Under the pieces are notes generated by a model, which did not search any database, had not been told where the DNA came from, and saw only the letters and a list, made by a program, of their open reading frames with translations. A DNA stretch of 64,000 nt from a bacterium (lineage in GTDB: Bacteria; Armatimonadota; Zipacnadia; Zipacnadales; UBA11051), in the NCBI GenBank assembly GCA_030604405.1, contig JAUVVY010000021.1:1-64000 (forward strand). Reading direction: 5' to 3'. Positions 54,155 through 61,761 of this stretch are shown in pieces; the stretch's first letter is position 1, and each line of letters starts with the position of its first letter. Both the position numbers and the translations under genes were made by a program.

Positions 54155-55780
54155 CTAGTTCTGCAGTATTCGCCCCGCCCCGGCACCGGTATGTTCACCA
54201 TTCTCGACGGTCAGTTCACCGTTGACGATTACGTACACTATCCCCTCAGGGTACTGATGCGGATTCTCAAACGTAGCCTTATCTCCGATCGTATCGGGGT
54301 TGAAGACCACAACGTCGGCCTTGTAGTCAGGCTTCAGCAGGCCGCGGTCATTGAGGTTAAGCCGCGATGCCGCCCGCGCGGTGCACTTGTTGATGGCGGT
54401 CGCCATGTCCGTGAGGGCCTTGTCGCGAACGTAGTGGCCCAGGAAGCGCGGGAAGGTGCCGTATGAGCGCGGATGCGGCTGACCGCGTGAAAGCGCCCCG
54501 TAGGGAGCGTACGAAAAGCCGTCAGAGCCGATCATGCCGAGCGGGTGTTTGAGGCGCTTCTCCACATCTGCATCATCCATCGAGTACAGCGCCACATTGA
54601 CGTGCGCATTCTCTTCGATAAGAAAATCAAACACCGCGTCAATGGTGTCCTGGCTGCGTTCCCGGACGATCTCATCGAGGAATTTGCCGATGGCCGGCTG
54701 GTTTTGCTCGGTTTCGACATCCACGACCATGATGCGGTCCAGTTCGAACTCCAGCGGATGGTGGTCGCTCTTGCCGGCTTCCCAGTCGGCCATCTGCTGG
54801 CGGTACTGGTTGCGTATCTGCGGATCGGCGAGACGCTGCAGAAGCATTTCATTGCCGCCCGAGTACATCCAGGAGGGGAATGAGCCGGAGAGGTGGCGGC
54901 TGGCGACGGTGTAAGGATAGACATCGAAAGCGATGTCCAGACCCTCTGCCTCAGCCTGTTCGACGGTGCGGATTGCTTCATCGGCCAGGTGCCAGTTGCG
55001 CGGACCTGCGCATTTGAAATGGTCAATCTGCAATCGCAGCAGCAGGCCCTCTGCCTTGAGGCTGCGGGCAATGTCAATCATCTCTGCGAGCGAGTCCAGC
55101 AGATTGGGGCCCTCATTGCGGATATGCACGCTGACATGCTTGTTATTCTGGGTCGCTACGCGGCACAGCGCCTCGATTTCATCCGTCTCCGCCGCCGAGC
55201 CCAGAGCATAAGCCAGGCCGAACGCCAGGCCGACTGCGCCCTCGTCGAAGCTCTGCTGCAGCACCTGGCACATCTGCTGTATCTGCTCTGGCGTGGCAGG
55301 ATTGGCTTCAAAGCCTATGACATCGGCGCGGATGGGGCTGTGCGCGGCCATTGGCGCGACATTCACGCTCGGCCCGGCATCTTGCAGGCGAGCCAGGTAT
55401 TCTGCCGTTGATTGCCAGGCCCACTCCACCGGCGCGGTGATGATGAAGGTGGAGGTCTCCTGCAGGTTCTTCTTGTTCTCCTCGCGAACCGGGAACACCC
55501 CCAGCCCGCACTGGCCGGTGCACTCCGTCGTCACGCCCTGGCGGATCTTGCTTTCCGCCTTGTAGTTGTAGAGCAGCGTCAGGTCGGAATGGCTGTGGAT
55601 GTCAATAAAGCCCGGGGCCACAACCAGGCCGGCACAGTCCAGCACCTGCGCCGCCTGCGCGCCGGACATATCGCCGATCGCGGCGATGGTGTTGCCTGAG
55701 ATGGCCATATCGGTGACATTCGGCCCGGCACCGCTGCCGTCGTAAACGCTCCCGCCCTGTAGGATCAGATCAATTTCCAA
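54155..55780 (-). CDS. D-aminoacylase-type amidohydrolase
   Basis: About 541 residues. The TTG at 55780 is chosen (GAAGGTG 5 nt upstream; product starts EIDLILQGGSVYDGSGAGPN); the frame runs on upstream to 55930 only by reading through an intergenic repeat. Metal-site motifs are GFIDIHSHSD (H-x-H), ECTGQCGLGVFPV (the family cysteine), HIRNEG (metal His) and QIDHFKCAGPRNW (metal His). The C-terminus has VVFNPDTIGDKATFENPHQY, the beta-domain end of N-acyl-D-amino-acid deacylases. It hydrolyses an N-acyl group from a D-amino acid or similar; the exact substrate is unknown. It lies with sugar-type dehydrogenases, perhaps for amino-sugar or cell-wall-derived compounds. Confidence 0.9.
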   Translation of the reverse strand: MEIDLILQGGSVYDGSGAGPNVTDMAISGNTIAAIGDMSGAQAAQVLDCAGLVVAPGFIDIHSHSDLTLLYNYKAESKIRQGVTTECTGQCGLGVFPVREENKKNLQETSTFIITAPVEWAWQSTAEYLARLQDAGPSVNVAPMAAHSPIRADVIGFEANPATPEQIQQMCQVLQQSFDEGAVGLAFGLAYALGSAAETDEIEALCRVATQNNKHVSVHIRNEGPNLLDSLAEMIDIARSLKAEGLLLRLQIDHFKCAGPRNWHLADEAIRTVEQAEAEGLDIAFDVYPYTVASRHLSGSFPSWMYSGGNEMLLQRLADPQIRNQYRQQMADWEAGKSDHHPLEFELDRIMVVDVETEQNQPAIGKFLDEIVRERSQDTIDAVFDFLIEENAHVNVALYSMDDADVEKRLKHPLGMIGSDGFSYAPYGALSRGQPHPRSYGTFPRFLGHYVRDKALTDMATAINKCTARAASRLNLNDRGLLKPDYKADVVVFNPDTIGDKATFENPHQYPEGIVYVIVNGELTVENGEHTGAGAGRILQN

Positions 55781-55833
55781 TTTCGCACCTTCTTCAATCG
55801 TCGCGGCGTAGGCCGGACGTCCAAGATTCAATT

Positions 55834-55965
55834 CCGTGGGTCGGGCTTCCCGCAGGCCCTGAGCTTGCCGAAGGGCAGCCCGAGGCCGTTGCCGTTTTCC
55901 CCCTCTCCCTGCGGCGGGTACCCACTGCAAAGCAGTGGGTGAGGCCAGGGGGTGAGGGCGCCACC
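55834..55965. repeat. Composite intergenic repeat
   Basis: It begins with a degenerate copy of the hairpin family (ccgtgggtcgggcttcc ... gcagcccgag, 55834-55883). Its centre, at 55857-55877, is gccctgagcttgccgaaggg, which resembles the TGAGCTTGTCGAAGG element widespread in bacterial genomes. The rest is a CCCCCTCTCCCTGCGG and GGCCAGGGGGTGAGGGC pair of the sort often seen as interspersed repeats. Confidence 0.6.
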
Positions 55966-55966
55966 G

Positions 55967-57559
55967 CTACATATTATCGAGCAGATGCCAGAACGCCCTG
56001 GCCTGCCTCGTGAAATTCTGCGGGCTGCGGATGTCGCCGACGGCGATGGTGAAATGCCCGCTGAACGACCGGCATCGCAGAATTGACATCAGCTCCTTGA
56101 CCTCGCCCTGCCCCTGGCCGACCAATGTATATTTGGGCCATGGCGGCTCGCAGCCGTCGCTTATCATCAATTGCGCCATCCGCCGCTTGGCTTTCACTTG
56201 CCGGAAGGTGTACAGGAACGGCTTTTCGCCGACCTGGGCGAAGTGAGCCGGATTGAGGCTGAAGAACAACGTTTGCCGTGACGACGCAGCCTGGATCAGC
56301 GCCCTGTCGCAGCGCCTGGTATCTTCGAAAAATGACCCTGGCGCGTTCTCGATGAGCAGCCTGGTCTCGGTTTCGCTTGCGCGGGCGACAATAGCATTCA
56401 GCAGGTCCAGAACCTGACGATACTGGCCTTCTATATCGCCGCGCTCCCACGGCTCGTAAGAGGGCAGCTTGATAAAATCGGGCGACAAATCGGCCGCATC
56501 TGTCAGTACACGTTCGAACTCATCCAGGGCGTCTTCCACCGAGCTTTCAGACGCCGCAGGCAGGTCAGCATAGTACGCAGACACCAGGATGCCGGCCTCT
56601 GCCAGTGCAGAAGCCAACTGGTCGGCGAGTCTGTCATCTCCGGCGATCAGCCGTGCCCATTGCGGGCCGATCTCGATGTACTCGATGCCCTCAGCGGCGA
56701 TTAGCCACAGCGCCTGGTCCGCGTCCTCGGGCGCAAAGCCCACATCATCTATCACTGCACTTAGCGTGAAATCCTCGCGGCTGAGCCGGTCGCGCTTGAT
56801 AGCGGCACGCTGGATGACGCAGTCGCGGCAGTGCCGGTTGTCGCACAGCACCGCCGCCGGGTCGCGGCGCAGTGCAGCGATGGTCAGCTCCAGCATCTGC
56901 TTGGCCGCTGTCAGCCTGCAGACCGCGTTGCCGATCTTGGCAATTTTCATGATGCCTGCGTTTTCAAAAAGCGCGTCGAGGCCGATGAAATCGCGGTGCG
57001 GGCCAGGGTATTTTCCCAGGATTTTGGTCTGCAAGTTACCGTCGGCATCTATATACTTGCGGGAGATGATATTCAGGTAGGGCGCGTCCAGAGCCTCCTC
57101 GGCGCAGTGGAGGAGAGTATTGCGATCCTGATCGCAGCCCAGGAAAAGGATGTAGGCATCATTGCGCCGCGCCAGCCGGCCCCATGGCGATTCCGGCCCC
57201 AGAGCACTAGGCTGGTCAATGTGCCCTGCAATGAGTTCTTCGACCAGCGGCCCCATGCCGGCTATCGAGTGTGTCGGATGCAGGCTTCTTGTCACACCGG
57301 GATAGTTGCGAAACACCTCGGTGATGAGGCCAACGTCGGAGGGCGACGATTCGACGCGGAATGGCGAATCGAAGGCCATCGCAGGCATTAGAAGCGTGCC
57401 TTGCGGGCCAATTGCCTCCAGGAGCGCCTCGATTACTGTCTCGGCACCGCCCTCGACCTCCCCAAACGCCGACAGAGCCGAGTGCACCATAACCACACAG
57501 CCCTCAGGCAAGCCGAGCTCCTTCAGCCCCTTTACGATATCATTCTTGGTCAACGCCAT
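55967..57559 (-). CDS. AAC(3)-like acetyltransferase fused to a xylose-isomerase-like TIM barrel
   Basis: 530 residues in two parts. Residues 1-230 match the AAC(3)/YokD acetyltransferase family: VVMVHSALSAFGEVEGGAET, TRSLHPTHSIAGMGP with the conserved histidine, ALGPESPWGRLARRNDAYIL and FLGCDQDRNTLLHCAEEALD. A cysteine-rich linker follows (LCDNRHCRDCVIQ, about 238-250). Residues about 265-530 look like a sugar-phosphate-isomerase/AP-endonuclease-2 barrel: EGIEYIEIGPQWARLIAG, DFIKLPSYEPWERGD, TRLLIENAPGSFFEDTRRCD and QTLFFSLNPAHFAQVGEKPF. AGGAGC lies 8 nt before the ATG. Antibiotic resistance is not implied by this context; acyl transfer to an amino sugar is more likely, but unproven. Confidence 0.83.
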   Translation of the reverse strand: MALTKNDIVKGLKELGLPEGCVVMVHSALSAFGEVEGGAETVIEALLEAIGPQGTLLMPAMAFDSPFRVESSPSDVGLITEVFRNYPGVTRSLHPTHSIAGMGPLVEELIAGHIDQPSALGPESPWGRLARRNDAYILFLGCDQDRNTLLHCAEEALDAPYLNIISRKYIDADGNLQTKILGKYPGPHRDFIGLDALFENAGIMKIAKIGNAVCRLTAAKQMLELTIAALRRDPAAVLCDNRHCRDCVIQRAAIKRDRLSREDFTLSAVIDDVGFAPEDADQALWLIAAEGIEYIEIGPQWARLIAGDDRLADQLASALAEAGILVSAYYADLPAASESSVEDALDEFERVLTDAADLSPDFIKLPSYEPWERGDIEGQYRQVLDLLNAIVARASETETRLLIENAPGSFFEDTRRCDRALIQAASSRQTLFFSLNPAHFAQVGEKPFLYTFRQVKAKRRMAQLMISDGCEPPWPKYTLVGQGQGEVKELMSILRCRSFSGHFTIAVGDIRSPQNFTRQARAFWHLLDNM

Positions 57560-57606
57560 CTATGCTGCTCCTTTGCGTCTGACCGGCGGCAACAGGTCGC
57601 ATGGTT

Positions 57607-58590
57607 CTAGACCAGCGGCTCTACGTCTATCATCTCACCGGTCGTCGCCGCCTCGTAAGCCAGCAGGCAGGCCTGGGCGCTCTTGGCCCCCTCCAGCGCC
57701 GGTACCAGCGGCTCTTTGTCATTGATTATGCAGTCGGCGAAGTGCTCGACCTGCGGCGAATATGGATGGCCCTTGTATTCATACGGTATCTCGAGGAATT
57801 CCTCGATCCCGTCGAGGGCGATGGCATTGCGGCGGATGGTGCCTTTGGTGCCGTAGATGCTCATGTTGCAGAGCGCCGGCCTGGCGCCGATGGACCCGTA
57901 CAGGGCCGTGACCTTCGCAATCGCGCCGCTTTCGAAGCTGAACAGCGCCACCTGGGTAGTAGGCGTCTTCATCTCCGGGTAGGCGATATGGTTTTGCTCC
58001 GCCTTCACAGAGACCACGTCACCGGCGTACCATCGCAGCAGATCGAGCTGGTGGACGCCGCCGCCGACGATCGGTATCTCCTGATCCAGCTTCCACTGCT
58101 CCATGTACTGCTGGCCGCGCAGATCGTGGATGTAATCGGCCTCCATGTAGAAGATTTCGCCAACATGGCCGTCACTGACAAGCTTCTTAAGCATCGCAAA
58201 ATGCGGGTTGAAGCGCAGCACCTGCCCGACCATCGTCTTGCATTCGGCCGCAGCGCCTGCCGCTTGCACCATCAGCTTCAGGTCCTCTATGCTGTTGGCC
58301 ATTGGCTTTTCGACGAAAACATGCTTGCCGGCCTCCAGCGCGTTGATGAACGGCTCGGCGTGCAGATGGTCGGGAGTATGCACCGAGATGGCGTCTATGT
58401 CGTCTCGCTCCAGAATGCGATAGTCGCTATAGCCGTCGGCGCTGGGAAATTGCTCCGTGGCCGCGACCAGCCGCTGCTCATCGCGATCACAAACTGCCAC
58501 CAGTTCTGCGTTGTCGCTCTTGTCATAGTCGCGGCACCATCCTGTACCGTTGTGGCCCAGTCCGATGACACCAACTCTGATCTCTTTCAT
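57607..58590 (-). CDS. Gfo/Idh/MocA-family NAD(P)-dependent oxidoreductase
   Basis: About 328 residues from the ATG at 58590 (GGGGTG 4 nt upstream). IRVGVIGLGHNGTGW is the Rossmann loop, VAVCDRDEQRL the second strand end, HVFVEKPMANSIEDLKLM the EKP motif with the catalytic lysine, and GGGVHQLDLLRWYAG the motif with the catalytic His. The C-terminal alpha/beta domain is normal. Substrates are usually sugars, cyclitols or related alcohols. It lies 47 bp upstream of the AAC(3)-TIM fusion stop-start gap in the same direction, so co-expression is likely. Confidence 0.93.
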   Translation of the reverse strand: MKEIRVGVIGLGHNGTGWCRDYDKSDNAELVAVCDRDEQRLVAATEQFPSADGYSDYRILERDDIDAISVHTPDHLHAEPFINALEAGKHVFVEKPMANSIEDLKLMVQAAGAAAECKTMVGQVLRFNPHFAMLKKLVSDGHVGEIFYMEADYIHDLRGQQYMEQWKLDQEIPIVGGGVHQLDLLRWYAGDVVSVKAEQNHIAYPEMKTPTTQVALFSFESGAIAKVTALYGSIGARPALCNMSIYGTKGTIRRNAIALDGIEEFLEIPYEYKGHPYSPQVEHFADCIINDKEPLVPALEGAKSAQACLLAYEAATTGEMIDVEPLV

Positions 58591-58797
58591 GGAGCACCCC
58601 ATAGCGAACATGCTGTTGCGTCTCTGCACGCACATTCCCTGGCAATGGCGGCGAATCCTCCCCGATTGCAGGCCAATAGGAGGGAGCGGGCACTATCACA
58701 AGGAAGTATCTGTGTGCAGTAGCAGATTTCCGTACTGATTTGAAAACTAACCCGAATTCTGCATCATGCTTGGCGCTGGTACTCAGGAGGCAATGAC

Positions 58798-60210
58798 ATG
58801 CGCATGTTGATCGGCGGCAGTTGGGTGGATAAAGACGAAAAGATAGAAGTGCGGCGGCCGTATGACAACGGGCTGGTAGATACGGTGCCGGCGGCGAATT
58901 CAGAAGATGTCCGGGCGGCGATAGATGCTGCTGAAGCAGGTCTTGAGGCGATGAAGAGTCTGCACCCCTACGAGCGGGCCGAGATGCTGGCCGGGGCCGC
59001 CAGGCTGCTGGATGAGGCGCGTGACGACATCGCACACCTGCTGGCAAACGAGGTCGGCAAGACGATCACCGAGGCGGGGACCGAGGCCTCCCGTCCAGCG
59101 GCGATATTCGAGCTTTGCGCCGAGGCTACGCGCGATTTGCGCGGCGAAGTGATACCCTACGGCGCTGCTCGGGGCACCGAGAATCGCCGCGGCTACTGGA
59201 TCCGCGTCCCAGCCGGCATAGTCAGCGCCATCTCTCCCTTCAACTTCCCAGCCGCGCTCAGCGCTCACAAGGTCGGGCCGGCGCTGGCGGCCGGTAACGC
59301 GGTGGTGCTCAAGCCGGCCAGTCAGACGCCCCTGGCGGTGCTGCGGATGGCCGAGGCGGTAGTGGAAGCCGGCTTTCCCGAAGGGGCCCTCAACGTAGTC
59401 ACCTGCACGGGTGCTGAGGCCGGACCGATGCTCACTGACCCGCGTGTGCGTGTGATCAGCTTCACCGGCAGCGCGGAGGTGGGGGAGCAGATCACCCGCC
59501 AGGCCGGAATCAAGCGGGTCCATCTCAAGCTAGGCTCCAACTCCGCCGTCACTGTGCTGGCCGACGCCGACCTCGATGATGCGATGGACCGGCTGGTGAG
59601 CGGCCCGTTTGCAGTCGCCGGGCAGGTGTGCATATCGGTGCAAAAGATACTGGTCGAAGAGCCGCTTTACGAGCGGTTCATGGAGCGCTACATCCCTCGC
59701 GTCGAGGCGCTGAAAGTCGGAGATCCGCTCGATGAGAACACCAACGTTGGCCCGATGATTGGTGAGGCTGCCGCCGAGCGGGCGGAAAGCTGGCTGGACG
59801 AAGCCATGCAGGCGGGAGCCGAGATACTGTGCGGCGGGACCAGAGACGGCACACTGTTTCAGCCGACCGTTGTGACCGACTGCCCGCGCACGGTGAAGCT
59901 GTGGACCGAGGAGGTTTTTGCACCCATTGTACTGGTGTATCCAGTCTCCGGTCTCGACCGAGCCATCGAACTGACGAATGACAGCCAGTACGGTCTGCAG
60001 GCGGGGATTTACACCAGTGACATCAATAATGCCCACAAGTTCGCCGAAGCCGTGGATTGTGGCGGCATCAATGTCAACGACATCAGCTTCTACCGTGCCG
60101 ACTTCCAGCCCTACGGCGGACGCAAACGTTCGGGCATCGGCCGCGAGGGCATCCGCTTCGCCATCGAAGAGATGACGGAACATAAAGTCGTGGCGTTCCG
60201 CATTTCCTGA
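58798..60210 (+). CDS. Aldehyde dehydrogenase family protein with altered general-base position
   Basis: 470 residues. AGGAGG lies upstream of the ATG. Hallmarks: SPFNFPAALSAHKVGPALAA, GNAVVLKPASQTPLAV, ISFTGSAEVGEQI, catalytic Cys278 in GQVCISVQKILVEE, and EEVFAPIVLV. The usual ELGG motif is replaced by LKLGSNSAV: residue 244, exactly 34 before the cysteine, is Lys where most family members use Glu as general base. Deacylation of the thioester may therefore be slow, or the product may be an acyl-CoA or other thioester, as in enzymes that lack this Glu. Divergent from the Gfo gene at 58590; likely part of the same catabolic group. Confidence 0.92.
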   Translation: MRMLIGGSWVDKDEKIEVRRPYDNGLVDTVPAANSEDVRAAIDAAEAGLEAMKSLHPYERAEMLAGAARLLDEARDDIAHLLANEVGKTITEAGTEASRPAAIFELCAEATRDLRGEVIPYGAARGTENRRGYWIRVPAGIVSAISPFNFPAALSAHKVGPALAAGNAVVLKPASQTPLAVLRMAEAVVEAGFPEGALNVVTCTGAEAGPMLTDPRVRVISFTGSAEVGEQITRQAGIKRVHLKLGSNSAVTVLADADLDDAMDRLVSGPFAVAGQVCISVQKILVEEPLYERFMERYIPRVEALKVGDPLDENTNVGPMIGEAAAERAESWLDEAMQAGAEILCGGTRDGTLFQPTVVTDCPRTVKLWTEEVFAPIVLVYPVSGLDRAIELTNDSQYGLQAGIYTSDINNAHKFAEAVDCGGINVNDISFYRADFQPYGGRKRSGIGREGIRFAIEEMTEHKVVAFRIS

Positions 60211-60588
60211 CGATCCACGCGCATCAGCGACGGCTGACCGTTAGGTAATCTCAAACGCTGACAGAAACCAGAAAGTCGTTGGAGGGGCCTGTCGCAGCAT
60301 TGCCCCCGCGTTGCGAGCGCAATGCAAGCCTGGCCCAGCCGTTGCCGTTTGGCCTGTCCGCCTCCATATCGCGTCGGTCGGGCTTCGCCAAAATATCGCG
60401 TGGGCTTGCCCGCGGAAGCCTTGGCGAAGGCGGCTCGGGCTTCCTAAAAAATGTCGCGTGGCTCGGGCTTCCAGCCCGAGTCGGCTGTTGCCTCTTGCAG
60501 GCCCCTGCCGAAGGTATGTTGGCCTCCGCCGAAGACACACGTGAGCCTGGCCCGCGCGATTGATGAATCGAGTATCGTGTCTGCGGAA
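60211..60588. other. Intergenic region dominated by hairpin repeats
   Basis: No gene is seen in 378 bp between the aldehyde dehydrogenase and Gfo stops (convergent). Most of 60366-60480 is repeat-derived. Confidence 0.6.
60366..60480. repeat. Cluster of dispersed hairpin repeats
   Basis: At least four copies or partial copies of the family occur: cgcgtcggtcgggcttcg, cgcgtgggcttgcccgcgg, cggctcgggcttcct and a full palindrome CTCGGGCTTCCAGCCCGAG at 60462-60480. The tgtcgcgtgg leader before the last copy repeats the start of the others. Confidence 0.75.
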
Positions 60589-61596
60589 TCAAGCTAAGAA
60601 TGCCTTTGGACTGAGTCGGGCTTCCTCCGCAGCGGAACGATAGGCGGCTTCGATAAAGGCCATGTTCTGCAGATTGGTCTTACCCGACGTCAGGGGCTCG
60701 TGGTTCTCACGGATGCACTCCGCAAAATGGGCCACCTGATTGCGCATTGGCAGTAGGCCGTCCTGCTCGGTAGGCATCTCAGTGATCACATTGCCGTCCG
60801 TATCGCAGTGCCTGATTCCGTTCTGGTCTGCGACCGCCCAGCCCTCAGTACCGTGAAGGTAAAATCTCTCTTCGGACGGGCTAGTCGCCCAGGTGGTCAG
60901 CAGATAGCCGATAGTGCCGGATTCGTAGCCGAACATGGTGATGGCCGTATCGTCGGTAGCGTATTCCCGGTCGGGAAAGGCGCCGCTGCTCCATTCACTC
61001 GCGACCCAGTCGGGCAGGCCGATGTACCAGTTGAGCATGTCCACGGTGTGGTAGCCCATGTCGTGCAGGGCACCGCCGCCGGCGGTTTCCCACTTGCCAC
61101 GCCAGCCGAAATCGGCGCTCCAGCGGAACACATATTGGCCGCGGACGAGGAAGATATGCCCCAGTTGTCCCGCAATGTCCTTGAGACCGGCGTAAGTCGG
61201 GTTATAGCGGCGCTGAGTTGCCAGCATGAAGATGATGCCGGCCTGCTCGGCGCTCTCGACGAAATGCTGCGCCTCGGCCATATTCCGCGCCAGCGGCTTT
61301 TCCTTCAGAAGCGGCAGGCCCGCATCACAGGCCTTCTCCACCACACCCGCATGAAGGTGATGGGGCAGAATCGCTAGCAGACCATCCAGCGCGACCTCAT
61401 CAATCATCTCTTCGTAGTCGCTGAAGGCGGCGGCATCTATATCGGCAACCGCCTTATCGAGCGCCTCCTGGTTGGTGTCACACGCGGCGACGAGTTCTAC
61501 ACCGTCAGTGGCCTTTGCTGCTGCAACGTGCCCGCTCCCCATGCCGCCCACGCCGACGATACCCAGTCGCAGGGCTTCTTTGCTACACTCCGACAT
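60589..61596 (-). CDS. Gfo/Idh/MocA-family oxidoreductase
   Basis: About 335 residues from the ATG at 61596 (AGGAGG 8 nt upstream); the frame is open further to 61722 but without family similarity. LGIVGVGGMGSGHVAAAKAT is the Rossmann loop, ELVAACDTNQEAL the second strand, LPLLKEKPLARNMAEAQHF the EKP motif, and GGGALHDMGYHTVDMLNWYI the segment with the catalytic Asp/His. RNQVAHFAECIRENHEPLTS is the typical C-terminal turn. It acts on an unknown sugar or cyclitol. A paralogue of the enzyme at 57607-58590, but in a different subgroup (GGGALHD versus GGGVHQ). Confidence 0.93.
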   Translation of the reverse strand: MSECSKEALRLGIVGVGGMGSGHVAAAKATDGVELVAACDTNQEALDKAVADIDAAAFSDYEEMIDEVALDGLLAILPHHLHAGVVEKACDAGLPLLKEKPLARNMAEAQHFVESAEQAGIIFMLATQRRYNPTYAGLKDIAGQLGHIFLVRGQYVFRWSADFGWRGKWETAGGGALHDMGYHTVDMLNWYIGLPDWVASEWSSGAFPDREYATDDTAITMFGYESGTIGYLLTTWATSPSEERFYLHGTEGWAVADQNGIRHCDTDGNVITEMPTEQDGLLPMRNQVAHFAECIRENHEPLTSGKTNLQNMAFIEAAYRSAAEEARLSPKAFLA

Positions 61597-61761
61597 ATCT
61601 CGGCCTCCTGACCAGGGATTGATATGCTCAGGTTCAGTTCCCCGCACCGCAGGCGATGGCCTCCAGGATGACGATGTCATGAAGGATATTTCACTTTGAA
61701 GGCCAATAGTAGATGAGTACACAGCGGTTCAGCACAGCCTTCGGATTCATCAATCAAGGGG

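Noticed and set aside
55781-55930. N-terminal 50-residue extension of the D-aminoacylase
   Set aside because: It is translated intergenic repeat, and a well-placed ribosome-binding site supports the TTG at 55780.
55967-57559. Aminoglycoside resistance gene
   Set aside because: AAC(3)-like domains are common in non-resistance enzymes; the fusion and neighbours point to metabolism.
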